Source: JAJPKK01 sp963787675
GTDB lineage: Bacteria > Pseudomonadota > Alphaproteobacteria > Rhizobiales > Xanthobacteraceae
NCBI GenBank assembly: GCA_963787675.1
Contig: CAWBDV010000003.1
Coordinates: 1,488,001-1,552,000, forward strand
DNA: 64,000 nucleotides
Reading direction: 5' to 3'
Shown here: positions 8,129 through 16,570 of the stretch, piece after piece
How the letters are laid out: every line of letters starts with the position of its first letter
Position numbering within the stretch: position 1 is the stretch's first letter
Notes under the pieces: generated by a model
Databases searched by the model: none
Seen by the model: the letters and a program-made list of their open reading frames with translations, nothing else
Told to the model about the DNA's origin: nothing
Position numbers and translations under genes: made by a program

Positions 8129-8974
8129 ATGATGTGCACCTCGCGCATGACGAAGATCGTGCTCTCGATCGCAGCAATGTTCATCGGTGCAGCCGCTGCT
8201 CTTGCGCAGGATGGCCTGGCGCGAGGCGAGGTCACCGTCACCAACAACCCTTCGCTGTTCCTCGACACCTGGCGGGTCATGCAAGACCTGAAAGTCGCAC
8301 AGGAGCTTCAGGCGTTCCTCGCCCCGCTACGGCTGCCGCGGGACCTCAACATCGACATCGTCGATTGCGGCGCCAAGGAAGTCCCTTTCGTTTCCGGCCA
8401 GCCGGTCAAGATCTGCAACGAATTGATTCGTGACATCGAGGAAACGGCAAGGAAGATTTCTCCCAACGATCAGGATGACCAAGCGAGGCTGATCATCGGC
8501 GCATTCATCCAGACCGCGCTCCATAAGACCGCCTATGGCGTCCTCGATATCCTTCAAGTTCCCATCTGGGGTCGAGAGCATGACGCTGCCGATCGTCTCG
8601 CCGCACTCATCATGGTGCAGTTCGGCGAAGACATCGAACGGGTGACGATGTCCGCCACCTTGGATCTGTTCAAATGGACGTCAGACCCAAAGAATTCCGG
8701 CAAGACCTGGACCGGTTCGGCCTTTGCCGATCAGGCCTCACCCGAGTCGCAGCGCTATTTCAATTATCTCTGCATCGCTGTCGCCGCCGATTACCCGAAT
8801 TTCGGCGGCGCGATCGAGAAGGGCATTATCCCGCCGGGCCGCGCGCATACGTGCCTTGCCGAATATCGGCAGATCGTTGACGCCTTCAACCTGCGGATCA
8901 TGCCCTACGTCGATGCCGATGCGCTGGTGAAGGTTAGAGCGACGCAATGGCTGGGGTGGGTGCCCGAAAAGTGA
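8129..8974 (+). CDS. Secreted DUF4344 protein, catalytic motif lost (probable pseudoenzyme)
   Basis: A 281-residue exported protein of the DUF4344 putative metallopeptidase family; the signal peptide ends AAALAQDG. Where the family has HExxGH, this copy reads HKTAY (8522-8536), so the zinc-binding second His and catalytic Glu are both gone. The following WGREHDAADRLAAL block, common to the family, is kept. Four cysteines (in VDCGA, KICNE, YLCIA and HTCLAEY) match cysteines in the next gene, so the fold and its disulfides seem preserved. The start at 8129 has AAGGA 8 bases upstream; earlier in-frame starts would bury the signal. It is 59 bases upstream of its intact paralogue, likely one operon, and may be an inhibitor or partner of it (inference). 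Confidence 0.82.
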   Translation: MMCTSRMTKIVLSIAAMFIGAAAALAQDGLARGEVTVTNNPSLFLDTWRVMQDLKVAQELQAFLAPLRLPRDLNIDIVDCGAKEVPFVSGQPVKICNELIRDIEETARKISPNDQDDQARLIIGAFIQTALHKTAYGVLDILQVPIWGREHDAADRLAALIMVQFGEDIERVTMSATLDLFKWTSDPKNSGKTWTGSAFADQASPESQRYFNYLCIAVAADYPNFGGAIEKGIIPPGRAHTCLAEYRQIVDAFNLRIMPYVDADALVKVRATQWLGWVPEK

Positions 8975-9033
8975 CCGCAGCCATGCAACTCATACCGTCA
9001 GCGCTTTAACCTCATTGCGACAGGGATTTCGTC

Positions 9034-10074
9034 ATGAAAAGCACGACCCATACTGCAATGCTGATGTTCGCCATGGGCTGCGCCACCGCGCTCATCGCTC
9101 CGGGTTTGGCCCAGGTATCTGCGGAATTCAGCAACGATAAGATTGTGCTTTTCGAGCACGAAAAGGGTGACCGGGGCTATTGGAAATATACGCTGCCGGA
9201 CCCGAACAGCTCCGACAAGGCGAAGCAGACGTTTCAGCCGATCGATAAAAGCCGCGTCGCTACCCGCGAAGCGATGATGAAGCGCCGCGTCCTGGAGGAA
9301 TATGCCGAGTTTCTATCGCCGCTGCGCCTGCCGCGCACATATCGCATCTTCGCGAGCGATTGCTCCGGCGGGAATGCGGAGAGCCCATATTATGACTCCT
9401 CGCAACTCCACCGCTGGATGAACATGTGCTACTCGTTCGTGGCGTTCGCCGATAAAGCCGCGGACTACCTCGTCCAAAATCAGGCAAAGCTGAAGCTTTG
9501 GATCCCGGTCTCCAAAGACCAGTTAGTGGCTGGGCTGTTTGCGGCGACGGTATTGCACGAAACCGGTCACGCGCTGTTCGATCAGCTAACCGTTCCCGTG
9601 TTCGGACGTGAGGAAGACGCAGCCGATCAGATCGCCACGTTCGTCGCGTTGCAGTTCGGCACCGACACGGCGCGAACGATCGTTACGGGTTTTGCATATT
9701 TCTGGGCCTACGAGATGAAGTTCGGGGCGGACCCCGGCGGCCACACCATGGATCCCAAGGACCCCAAATATCCGAAGGACCCCGACCAGCAATGCAACCT
9801 CGACGCCTTCTGCTCGTTCTCGGATGTGCACGGCACCGCCAGTCAGCGCATGTACAACACGCTTTGCATCGCTTATGGCGGCAACCGCGCGGCGTTTCAG
9901 GATTTCGTCAATTCCAAGTGGCTGCCGCTGGAGCGCGCCAAGAACTGCGAAGCCGAGTATCGTCAAGCCTACAACGCGTTCGCCAAGACCATCTATCCGT
10001 TCATTGACCAGGCGAAGATGGAGAAGGTCATGAAGCGGGCTTGGTTTCAGCCAAAGGAAACGAAGGAAAAGTAA
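9034..10074 (+). CDS. Secreted DUF4344 putative zinc metallopeptidase
   Basis: A 346-residue exported member of DUF4344. The signal peptide is about residues 1-26 (ends PGLAQ). The zinc motif is intact: HETGH at 9556-9570, in VLHETGHALFDQL, followed by VFGREEDAADQIATF. Cysteines in SDCSG, NMCYS, NTLCIAY and KNCEAEY match the paralogue upstream; two more lie in an extra Lys/Pro/Asp-rich loop (MDPKDPKYPKDP) that the first copy lacks. Its substrate is unknown. It has a CAGGGA ribosome site and is convergent with the gene at 10129. Confidence 0.85.
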   Translation: MKSTTHTAMLMFAMGCATALIAPGLAQVSAEFSNDKIVLFEHEKGDRGYWKYTLPDPNSSDKAKQTFQPIDKSRVATREAMMKRRVLEEYAEFLSPLRLPRTYRIFASDCSGGNAESPYYDSSQLHRWMNMCYSFVAFADKAADYLVQNQAKLKLWIPVSKDQLVAGLFAATVLHETGHALFDQLTVPVFGREEDAADQIATFVALQFGTDTARTIVTGFAYFWAYEMKFGADPGGHTMDPKDPKYPKDPDQQCNLDAFCSFSDVHGTASQRMYNTLCIAYGGNRAAFQDFVNSKWLPLERAKNCEAEYRQAYNAFAKTIYPFIDQAKMEKVMKRAWFQPKETKEK

Positions 10075-10128
10075 CGCGCGGCGCGACGCGGTCTTCGTGT
10101 CAAGGCACCGATCGTAATGCGGCCCCGA

Positions 10129-11034
10129 TCAAAAATCCGGCTTCTCCGCGGTCGGGACTGCCGAGTAGGTTCCGGGGTGCCAGTGGGGATTTTCGGCGCA
10201 GACCAGCTCCAGTCCTTCGTTGATGGCGCGCCGTAGCGTGACTGTCGCCGACCAGGGCGTGGTGAAAGCGCCGGCGTCCTCGACGGTGACTTCGATCTGC
10301 AGCCCCCTGCCCTTGTAATTCGGATCGGCCGGCGATCCGTTGTCGGGATTTGCGAACTGGAAATGCTCTTTGGCGTCGCGCGCGATCGCCGCCATCGTCG
10401 CCTCGTAAGCGATCAGCCGATAGCGCTCCACCACATGCAACGCCTCGGTGAACGGCGTGCCAAACCAGTCGACCATCGAATAGGAGCCGATCTTGATCGC
10501 GACGGTATCGACCACCAAGGTGTCGCCTTCATAGCGGCCGACGGAATCGCCGTACCATGACGGCTTCACCGGGGCGTGGTGGAACTCGTTCAGGCGCACC
10601 TGGCGGAATTGATGATCGTAGGGATAAAGGATCGTGACCTTGTCCGGCCGCTGCAGGATCTGCATTCCATAGTTTGTGAAGACGAACGGCACCTGCTCGG
10701 GCCAACACTGGCTGCGCGGCGTCGGATAGCCCTTCCCGGCCAACGACATCTCCCCGAGCTTCTTTACGATGTCGGCCGCCCAAGGCTGCAAGATCGGGTT
10801 GGTGTAATCGCCGACGAGTTGGGCGCCGTTGCTCACGCCGGCTTGCGGTCCCGTGCGCAGGCGGGACCTGTTCGTCACCGGGCCAGGGCCGGACAGCGGC
10901 AACTCGAGGCCGTTCAAGGACGAATGGTTCCAGGCGCCGGAGATATCGGGGATGGCCGCCGTCTGCCCCGCGGCAGGTCCGGCAGCAGCCACGCTCAACA
11001 CCACAAGCAACAGGAGATCCCGCCGCGCCCTCAT
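10129..11034 (-). CDS. Secreted protein of unknown function with GDSxGxxEGDTLV motif
   Basis: An exported protein of 301 residues: signal peptide MRARRDLLLLVVLSVAAAG, then DISGAWNHSS, WPEQVPFVFTNYGMQI, YGDSVGRYEGDTLVVDT and FTTPWSATVTLRR. The same layout occurs in the gene at 14503, on the other side of the Rieske oxygenase block. Families with this YGDSxGxxEGDTLVxD core are frequent in soil Proteobacteria and Acidobacteria but I know of no defined function. The reading frame is open far upstream, but GAGAGGGCGGC and the signal peptide mark 11034 as the start. It is divergent from the Bug gene at 11194. Confidence 0.78.
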   Translation of the reverse strand: MRARRDLLLLVVLSVAAAGPAAGQTAAIPDISGAWNHSSLNGLELPLSGPGPVTNRSRLRTGPQAGVSNGAQLVGDYTNPILQPWAADIVKKLGEMSLAGKGYPTPRSQCWPEQVPFVFTNYGMQILQRPDKVTILYPYDHQFRQVRLNEFHHAPVKPSWYGDSVGRYEGDTLVVDTVAIKIGSYSMVDWFGTPFTEALHVVERYRLIAYEATMAAIARDAKEHFQFANPDNGSPADPNYKGRGLQIEVTVEDAGAFTTPWSATVTLRRAINEGLELVCAENPHWHPGTYSAVPTAEKPDF

Positions 11035-11193
11035 GCCGCCCTCTCGTGCCTGCCCTGCGCGCACCGCGCGTGCATACACTATGCCAGGAGATAGTACTCG
11101 GTCGGTTCTCGACGTAAAAAGCGGAAGGTGCCCAGTCGAATAGCCGCTGCCGTTCATTCCGCGATGTGTCATCGGTCGCCGCGATAGGATCAA

Positions 11194-12177
11194 ATGATCA
11201 TCAGAAGATGCCTGTTTCTTGCTACGTGGGTCGCCGTATCGGCGCTGTGGCTCGGGTCCGCCGCATCCGCCGAGACGTGGCCGCAGCGCACCGTCAAACT
11301 GGTGGTGCCGCTCGGACCGGCTAGCGGCGCGGACGTCACCGCGCGACTGCTCGCCGATCATCTGTCGAGGCGCTGGGGCCAGACCGTCATTGTCGAGAAC
11401 CGGCCGGGCGCCGACGGCATCGTCGGGCTCACGGCGTTTCTCGCCCAATCCGACGGCCACCTGCTGCTGTTCACGCCGACCGGGACTTTCACCGCGCATC
11501 CCTATTTGCACGACAAGCTGAGCTACAATCCGGATGCGCTGGTGCCCATTGCCCGGGTGACGAATACGATCATCGCCATCACCGTTCCGGCATCCTTGAA
11601 GGTGAAGTCCGTCCCCGAACTCGACAGCCTCCTGCGGGCACAGCCCGGCCGCTATCACTGGGCGAGCGTAACCGGCGCGACCGATCTCGTGTTCTCGGGA
11701 TTTCTCAAGAGCGCCGGTCTCGACATGATCAGGGTTCCCTATCGTGACGCGGTGACGCCGGTCAACGATTTGAGCGAGGGCCGCATTGAAGTGTTTCTAT
11801 CGGCGCTCGCGACCGTGCTGCCGCAGGTCACGGCAGGCAAAATCAAGATCCTCGCGGTGACCAATCGTGAACCGGCGCCGAGCCTGCCGGAGGTGCCAAC
11901 AGTGTTGCAGGTCGGCTATCCGGCCCTGCAATTCGACGGCCTTGTCGGCTTGTTTGCGACGGCCGGTTTGCCGCTCGACATCCGCGAGCGTATCGCCGCC
12001 GACGTCCGCGCCATCGTCGCCGAGCCTGCGGTGTCGGCGCGAATTGCCGCGACGGGGCAGATCGTATCTCCTGGCTCCCCGAGCGAGTTTGCGGCGGAGA
12101 TAGCGCGACAACGCGCCGCCTTCGCCGCGATCGGAAAAACCCTGGGCACGGCGTTGAACGCTGATAAGCCACGTTGA
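11194..12177 (+). CDS. Bug/TctC-family substrate-binding protein (oxygenase-linked)
   Basis: A 327-residue Bug-family binding protein: signal peptide to about AASA-ETWPQRTVK, then VPLGPASGADVTARLL, VENRPGADGIVGL and LLLFTPTGTFT. It begins a plus-strand run with a Rieske oxygenase (38 bases on) and a BenD-like dehydrogenase, so its ligand is probably an aromatic acid handled by those enzymes (inference). The glycine pattern of the first motif (GPASGAD) is a little unusual against the more common PFxxGGxxD. No TctAB genes are linked. Confidence 0.9.
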   Translation: MIIRRCLFLATWVAVSALWLGSAASAETWPQRTVKLVVPLGPASGADVTARLLADHLSRRWGQTVIVENRPGADGIVGLTAFLAQSDGHLLLFTPTGTFTAHPYLHDKLSYNPDALVPIARVTNTIIAITVPASLKVKSVPELDSLLRAQPGRYHWASVTGATDLVFSGFLKSAGLDMIRVPYRDAVTPVNDLSEGRIEVFLSALATVLPQVTAGKIKILAVTNREPAPSLPEVPTVLQVGYPALQFDGLVGLFATAGLPLDIRERIAADVRAIVAEPAVSARIAATGQIVSPGSPSEFAAEIARQRAAFAAIGKTLGTALNADKPR

Positions 12178-12214
12178 GGCACTCTTTCCCGTCGACATCG
12201 AACGGACACTCCCG

Positions 12215-13495
12215 ATGCTCACCCGCGAACACAACGAACTGATCACACGGACCGGCCCCGGAACCCCCATGGGCAATCTGCTGCGCCGCTACTGGATTCC
12301 GCTCCTTTATGCGGCGGAATTGGCGCAGAACGATTGCCCGCCGGTGCGCGTGAAGGTTTTGTCCGAGCGCCTGCTGGCATGGCGCGACTCCTCGGGCCGC
12401 CTCGCGCTGATGGACGAATTCTGCGCCCATCGCGGCGTGTCGCTATGGTTCGGCCGCAACGAAGAAAACGGGTTGCGATGCCCGTATCACGGCTGGAAAT
12501 ACGATACGACCGGCCAATGCATCGATGTGCCGTCGGAGCCGGAGGAGAGCGGCTTCTGCAAGAAGATCAAGCTCAAGTCCTATCCGCTGATCGAGCGGGG
12601 CGGCGTGCTGTGGGCCTATATGGGTCCGCCGGAATTGACCCCGCCCCTGCCCGCCTTCGAGTGGACCGCGCTCCCCGCGACGCACACCTATTTCAGCAAG
12701 CGCTGGCAGGAAACCAACTACCTGCAGGCCATGGAAGGCGGCATCGATTCGAGCCACGTGTCGTTTCTCCATAGCGGCGACCTGCATCGCGATCCGCTTC
12801 ACCGCAACACCAAGGGCGCGCAATATCAAATGGATCGCAAGCCCAAGTTCGAGGTGATCGAATCGCCGGGTGGCCTCTTCATTGGTGCACGGCGCAACGC
12901 CGAACCGGGGCATTATTATTGGCGCATCACCCAGTGGATCATGCCCTGGTACACCATGGTGCCGCCCTACGGCGACAACGCGCTCAACGCACACGCCTGG
13001 GTGCCGATCGACGACGAGAACTGCTTCACCTGGACCTTCACCTACCATCCGACGCGGCCGTTGAGCGCAGCCGAGCTCGACACCATGCGCACGGGCGGCG
13101 GCATTCATGTGGAAATGATCCCCGGCACGTTCCGGCCCATCATCAACAAGGACAACGACTACATGATCGACCGTGCCGCCCAGAAGGAGGGCCGCACCTA
13201 TAGCGGGGTCAAGGGCATCGCCATGCAGGATGCCTCGGTGCAGGAAAGCATGGGACCGATCGTCGATCGCACCAAGGAAAACCTCGTCTCCACCGACAAT
13301 GCCATCATCATGGCGCGCCATCGCCTGCGCCGCGCGGCCCAGGCCCTGCCCGGTGGCGCTGCCCCGCCGGGCCTCACAACGGAGAGCCAGCGCGTGCGAT
13401 CCGCCACCTTCGTGCTGCCGGTCGACGTGCCGTTTGCGGATGCGAAGCGCGAGGATCTGACGGTCCGCCACGGCGTGCCCCACACCTCGATCTGA
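12215..13495 (+). CDS. Rieske [2Fe-2S] aromatic ring-hydroxylating oxygenase, large subunit
   Basis: A 426-residue oxygenase of the phthalate 4,5-dioxygenase/LigX-like group. The Rieske ligands are C70, H72 (FCAHRG) and C89, H92 (RCPYHGW). The mononuclear iron site is in GGIDSSHVSFLH (H181, H186) with the bridging Asp D178. Type IA oxygenases of this group work with a separate FMN/ferredoxin reductase; no such reductase gene lies in the window, so electrons must come from an unlinked partner. It is followed 7 bases later by a cis-diol-type dehydrogenase, consistent with dihydroxylation and rearomatisation of an aromatic carboxylate. The substrate cannot be read from sequence. Confidence 0.9.
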   Translation: MLTREHNELITRTGPGTPMGNLLRRYWIPLLYAAELAQNDCPPVRVKVLSERLLAWRDSSGRLALMDEFCAHRGVSLWFGRNEENGLRCPYHGWKYDTTGQCIDVPSEPEESGFCKKIKLKSYPLIERGGVLWAYMGPPELTPPLPAFEWTALPATHTYFSKRWQETNYLQAMEGGIDSSHVSFLHSGDLHRDPLHRNTKGAQYQMDRKPKFEVIESPGGLFIGARRNAEPGHYYWRITQWIMPWYTMVPPYGDNALNAHAWVPIDDENCFTWTFTYHPTRPLSAAELDTMRTGGGIHVEMIPGTFRPIINKDNDYMIDRAAQKEGRTYSGVKGIAMQDASVQESMGPIVDRTKENLVSTDNAIIMARHRLRRAAQALPGGAAPPGLTTESQRVRSATFVLPVDVPFADAKREDLTVRHGVPHTSI

Positions 13496-13502
13496 GCGCA
13501 AG

Positions 13503-14330
13503 ATGACCGGCGAACTCGATCCTCGGGCCGCCGGCGCGCGCCGGCTGAAAGACAAAGTGTGCGTCGTCACCGGCGCCGGTCAGGGCATCGGCCGCGCGAC
13601 GGCGCGACGTCTCGGCGAAGAAGGCGGCAAGATCGTTGTCGCCGATCGTGTCGACACAGGCGCAAGCGAAGCCGTCGAGGAACTGCGATCGCACGGCGTC
13701 GAGGCGATCAAGGCGCTGGTCGACCTGAGCACGTTCGCGGGCGCCCACGAGCTCATGACCGCTGCCATGGCGGCGTTCGGGCGCATCGACGTGCTCGTCA
13801 ACAATGTCGGCGGCACCATCTGGATCAAGCCCTATCACCTCTACACGGAGGACGAAGTCAAACGCGAGCTTGAGCGCTCGCTTTATCCGACACTGTGGTG
13901 CTGCCTCGCGGTCTTGCCGATCATGATGACGCAGCAGTCGGGCGCCATCGTCAACCTCGGTTCGCAATCGCCCCGCGGCCTGTACCGCCTGCCCTACGCG
14001 GCGAGCAAAGGCGGCATCGCCGCGATGACCAAAGTACTGGCGATGGAATATGGCCGCTACGGCATTCGCGTGAATACGGTGGCGCCCGCCGGCACCGAGA
14101 TCGCGGACCGCATCACACCGCGGCAGTTCATCGGGCCCGGCATAACGGCCGAGGACGATCCCTTGGCGGAGCAATATCGCCGCGAGATGGCGGACGACAT
14201 TCGCAACCAGCAGGCGCTGCGCCGGCGCGGCCTCCCGGAAGAACAGGCCGCCGCCGTCGCCTTCCTCGCCTCCGACGACGCAAGCTTCATCACCGGCCAG
14301 GTCATCAATTGCAGCGGCGGACAGTCGTAA
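13503..14330 (+). CDS. Short-chain dehydrogenase, BenD-like cis-diol dehydrogenase
   Basis: A 275-residue SDR enzyme. The NAD(P)-binding glycine motif TGAGQGIG is at 23-30, NNVGG at 100-104 and the catalytic Ser154, Tyr165 and Lys169 are in NLGSQS and YAASKGG. The block GGTIWIKPYHLY plus SLYPTLWCCLAVLP closely resembles BenD/XylL (1,6-dihydroxycyclohexadiene-1-carboxylate dehydrogenase), which oxidises and decarboxylates cis-diols made from benzoate-type acids. Its position just after the Rieske oxygenase fits that role. The exact substrate and whether it decarboxylates are inferred. Confidence 0.85.
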   Translation: MTGELDPRAAGARRLKDKVCVVTGAGQGIGRATARRLGEEGGKIVVADRVDTGASEAVEELRSHGVEAIKALVDLSTFAGAHELMTAAMAAFGRIDVLVNNVGGTIWIKPYHLYTEDEVKRELERSLYPTLWCCLAVLPIMMTQQSGAIVNLGSQSPRGLYRLPYAASKGGIAAMTKVLAMEYGRYGIRVNTVAPAGTEIADRITPRQFIGPGITAEDDPLAEQYRREMADDIRNQQALRRRGLPEEQAAAVAFLASDDASFITGQVINCSGGQS

Positions 14331-14502
14331 ACAGAAGTTGCGCCACGCTCGTTCGCAAGGGGTTTACGCTACCCACGCGCAAGGCACCCTTGCCTGCCGC
14401 ATTGCTTCCGGCCTGTTCGGCCGCGCCGAAAATGGCTACCGTCAGCCGCGCTCGGGGCAGTCTCACGAGCGTGAAAAGACTTGCAAGCACAAGGGAACGA
14501 TC

Positions 14503-15693
14503 ATGCGCGAGTGGCACTCAATTGCGACAATGACACTTGGCATCGCCGTCGCCGCTATTCCCTTATTGATCGCGCCAATCGCGGCGCAGACTCCCTCGGG
14601 TTCGGCCCCAGCCCCATCGCTGAAAACACCGTGGGGCGAGCCGGACCTGCAAGGCATCTGGACGGACGAATTCGACACGCCGTTTCAGCGCCCTGCGAAG
14701 TACGCCGACCAGGATTTTTTCACCGAGGCGCAGCGGGCCGAGCTGGATAAGGAGCGCACCGATCTCTTGAACCGGCGCGCGACTGACCGCGAACTCGCCG
14801 GCGCCTATAACCTCGCCGTGTTCCTCTCGACGAAACACACCGGGCCGCGCACCTCGCGGATTGTCGATCCGCCCAACGGCCGCATCCCGCCGCTGGCGCC
14901 GGCGGCGCAGGCGGCAGCCGCGGCCGATCGGGCCTATCGCCTCGCCCTGCTGCGCGCGACCGACACTTGCAAGAACCAGCTCGTGCAGTGCCGGGGCGGA
15001 CCCTACGATCCCCTGCCCTCGCCGCGCCGTGCCGAACCGCCGCCGCGCTATCTGGGCGGGAACTTCGTCCGCATCAATCGCTACGACGGTCCCGAAGACG
15101 GCTCGTTGTCGGACCGCTGCCTGACCCTCGGGCTGCCGGAATTCGGCACCGCGTTCGGCGGCAGCTTCCGACGCATCGTGCAAACGCCGGGCGGCATCAC
15201 GATGGTCTACGACGTCGGCCAGGGCGAAAGCTGGCAGCGCAACATCGTCATGAACGGCAGCCCGCATTTGCCCGCCAGCATCCGCCAGTGGTACGGCGAT
15301 TCGCGCGGACATTGGGAGGGCGACACGCTCGTCATCGATGTGACGAACTTCACCCCAAAGACCGACTTCCTGGGCTCGCGCGAGAACCTGCATCTTATCG
15401 AGCGCTGGACGCGGACCGGCCCAAACACCCTCGCCTACGAGGTCACCATCGAAGATCCGGCGGTGTGGACGCGGCCATGGACGGCGAAGCAGGAGTTCAC
15501 CAAGCAGAGCGACCAGGAGAACCGAATCTATTTCGAGCCGCGCTGCGTCGAAGGCAATTCCTCGGTGGCCGCGATGCTGCTCTCCGCGCGCCGCGCCGAA
15601 CGCGCTTTCGCCGAGGGCCGTGCTCCCGATCCGGCAACGAGCGACAACGTCAGCATCCTCGTCGATATCGACACGTCAGTGGTACGCGAGTAG
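14503..15693 (+). CDS. Secreted protein of unknown function with GDSxGxxEGDTLV motif
   Basis: An exported 396-residue protein, signal peptide to about IAAQTPS, then KTPWGEPDLQGIWTDEF, YGDSRGHWEGDTLVIDVTNF, LIERWTRTGPNTLAYEVTI and WTRPWTAKQEF. It shares the YGDSxGxxEGDTLVxD core with the gene at 10129 and is about 95 residues longer, mostly at the N-terminal side. The start has AAGGGA upstream; the frame extends earlier (14338) without coding character. It closes the plus-strand block after the SDR gene (172-base gap). Function is unknown; linkage to the oxygenase is the only clue. Confidence 0.8.
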   Translation: MREWHSIATMTLGIAVAAIPLLIAPIAAQTPSGSAPAPSLKTPWGEPDLQGIWTDEFDTPFQRPAKYADQDFFTEAQRAELDKERTDLLNRRATDRELAGAYNLAVFLSTKHTGPRTSRIVDPPNGRIPPLAPAAQAAAAADRAYRLALLRATDTCKNQLVQCRGGPYDPLPSPRRAEPPPRYLGGNFVRINRYDGPEDGSLSDRCLTLGLPEFGTAFGGSFRRIVQTPGGITMVYDVGQGESWQRNIVMNGSPHLPASIRQWYGDSRGHWEGDTLVIDVTNFTPKTDFLGSRENLHLIERWTRTGPNTLAYEVTIEDPAVWTRPWTAKQEFTKQSDQENRIYFEPRCVEGNSSVAAMLLSARRAERAFAEGRAPDPATSDNVSILVDIDTSVVRE

Positions 15694-15852
15694 CAGCGTC
15701 GGCGCCGCGCGGCGTCCGTTCCCGGCTCGTCACAGCCAGTGCCGAGAACAGCACGTTGCTGCGCTCCTTGAAGGGAAGCCGCCGCGTTGCAGCGCGTGAG
15801 CAGGATCGGTCAGGCCGACAGGAGACATGCGACTCGTCGTGGCTTGCTGACC

Positions 15853-16005
15853 CTATCTAGCGAATTTCCGTTTTTCCTCTGCGAGCTCGAGGCGCCACAG
15901 CCGGGCGAGTTTCAGCCAGGTCGCTTTAGCCTTCGGATCCCGTGTGCATTCGGCCATCCGCAGACAATCCTCCGCGGTGACACGACAATCATCTTCGTAC
16001 CGCAT
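15853..16005 (-). CDS. Small hypothetical protein
   Basis: A 50-residue Arg/Lys/Glu-rich protein (MRYEDDCRVTAEDCLRMAEC... ending ELAEEKRKFAR), predicted to be mostly helical and soluble. GGAGG lies 8 bases before the ATG at 16005. Short proteins with the pattern A-x-x-C-x-x-x-A followed by KxxWLxLA are frequent in rhizobial genomes, but no function is known. It stands alone between a plus-strand gene and the arylsulfatase remnant. Confidence 0.6.
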   Translation of the reverse strand: MRYEDDCRVTAEDCLRMAECTRDPKAKATWLKLARLWRLELAEEKRKFAR

Positions 16006-16234
16006 AATAGGCCTCCGGCTCCTGAACGGATCGACAATCATTTGCCGTCCGTTAGTGCCGTGTCCCGCCTCGGCCGTTCATCGCGTGCCGATGTGATTTA
16101 TCGCAGGAGGCTCTTCGTGTGACAGCCGTCACAGAATGGCCTTGTCGCAGAGCGGAGCTGATCACCGCATCTCAAATTACCAGCACGAGGTAAGGCATGG
16201 CACACACCACCATGCCGAACCTCGTATGCCGACT

Positions 16235-16570
16235 TCAGCGATCTCGTCGGTTCGCGAGTTCTTGCATCATCTTCTTGACAGCCTCCGGCGAGATGCTCGA
16301 CTCGCCGAGATCGACGGTGACCTTGCCGAGCTTGCCCGTGAACGCAAATGGCACCTAGTAGTCCTTGTCGTCCACCGACGTGCCGGTATCGAGGCCAACG
16401 TCGAACGTCTCGTCCCACGCCCAGATCAGCGGCTGAGTCTTGGGCAGCGACCGCTGAGCCACCTGGCGGCCGTCGACGGAGAGCGTGCCGGTGCCGCCGC
16501 GCGCGAGCGGCTCCCCTTGTGCTTCCATCTTCCAGTCAAAGACCATCCTTAGCGCCATCGATCTTGGCGC
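16235..16570 (-). pseudogene. Remnant of the C-terminal domain of an arylsulfatase
   Basis: On the minus strand the frame reads MVFDWKMEAQ, GGTGTLSVDGRQVA, AWDETFDVGLDTGTSVDD, then an in-frame TAG (16355-16357), then VPFAFTGKLGKVTVDLGES and a normal stop. This order (GKGGTGxLSVDG, DETFDVGxDTGTxV, VPFxFTGxLxKVT) is the C-terminal subdomain of sulfatases of the arylsulfatase family. The catalytic domain is missing and the frame begins just after a TAG at 16571-16573. The fragment is therefore a decayed gene end. No sulfatase gene or partner is nearby. Confidence 0.8.

Noticed and set aside
11035..11658. Extension of the secreted protein at 10129 by over 200 upstream codons
   Set aside because: The extension overlaps the start of the divergent Bug gene, has no family similarity, and the signal peptide and ribosome site mark a start at 11034.
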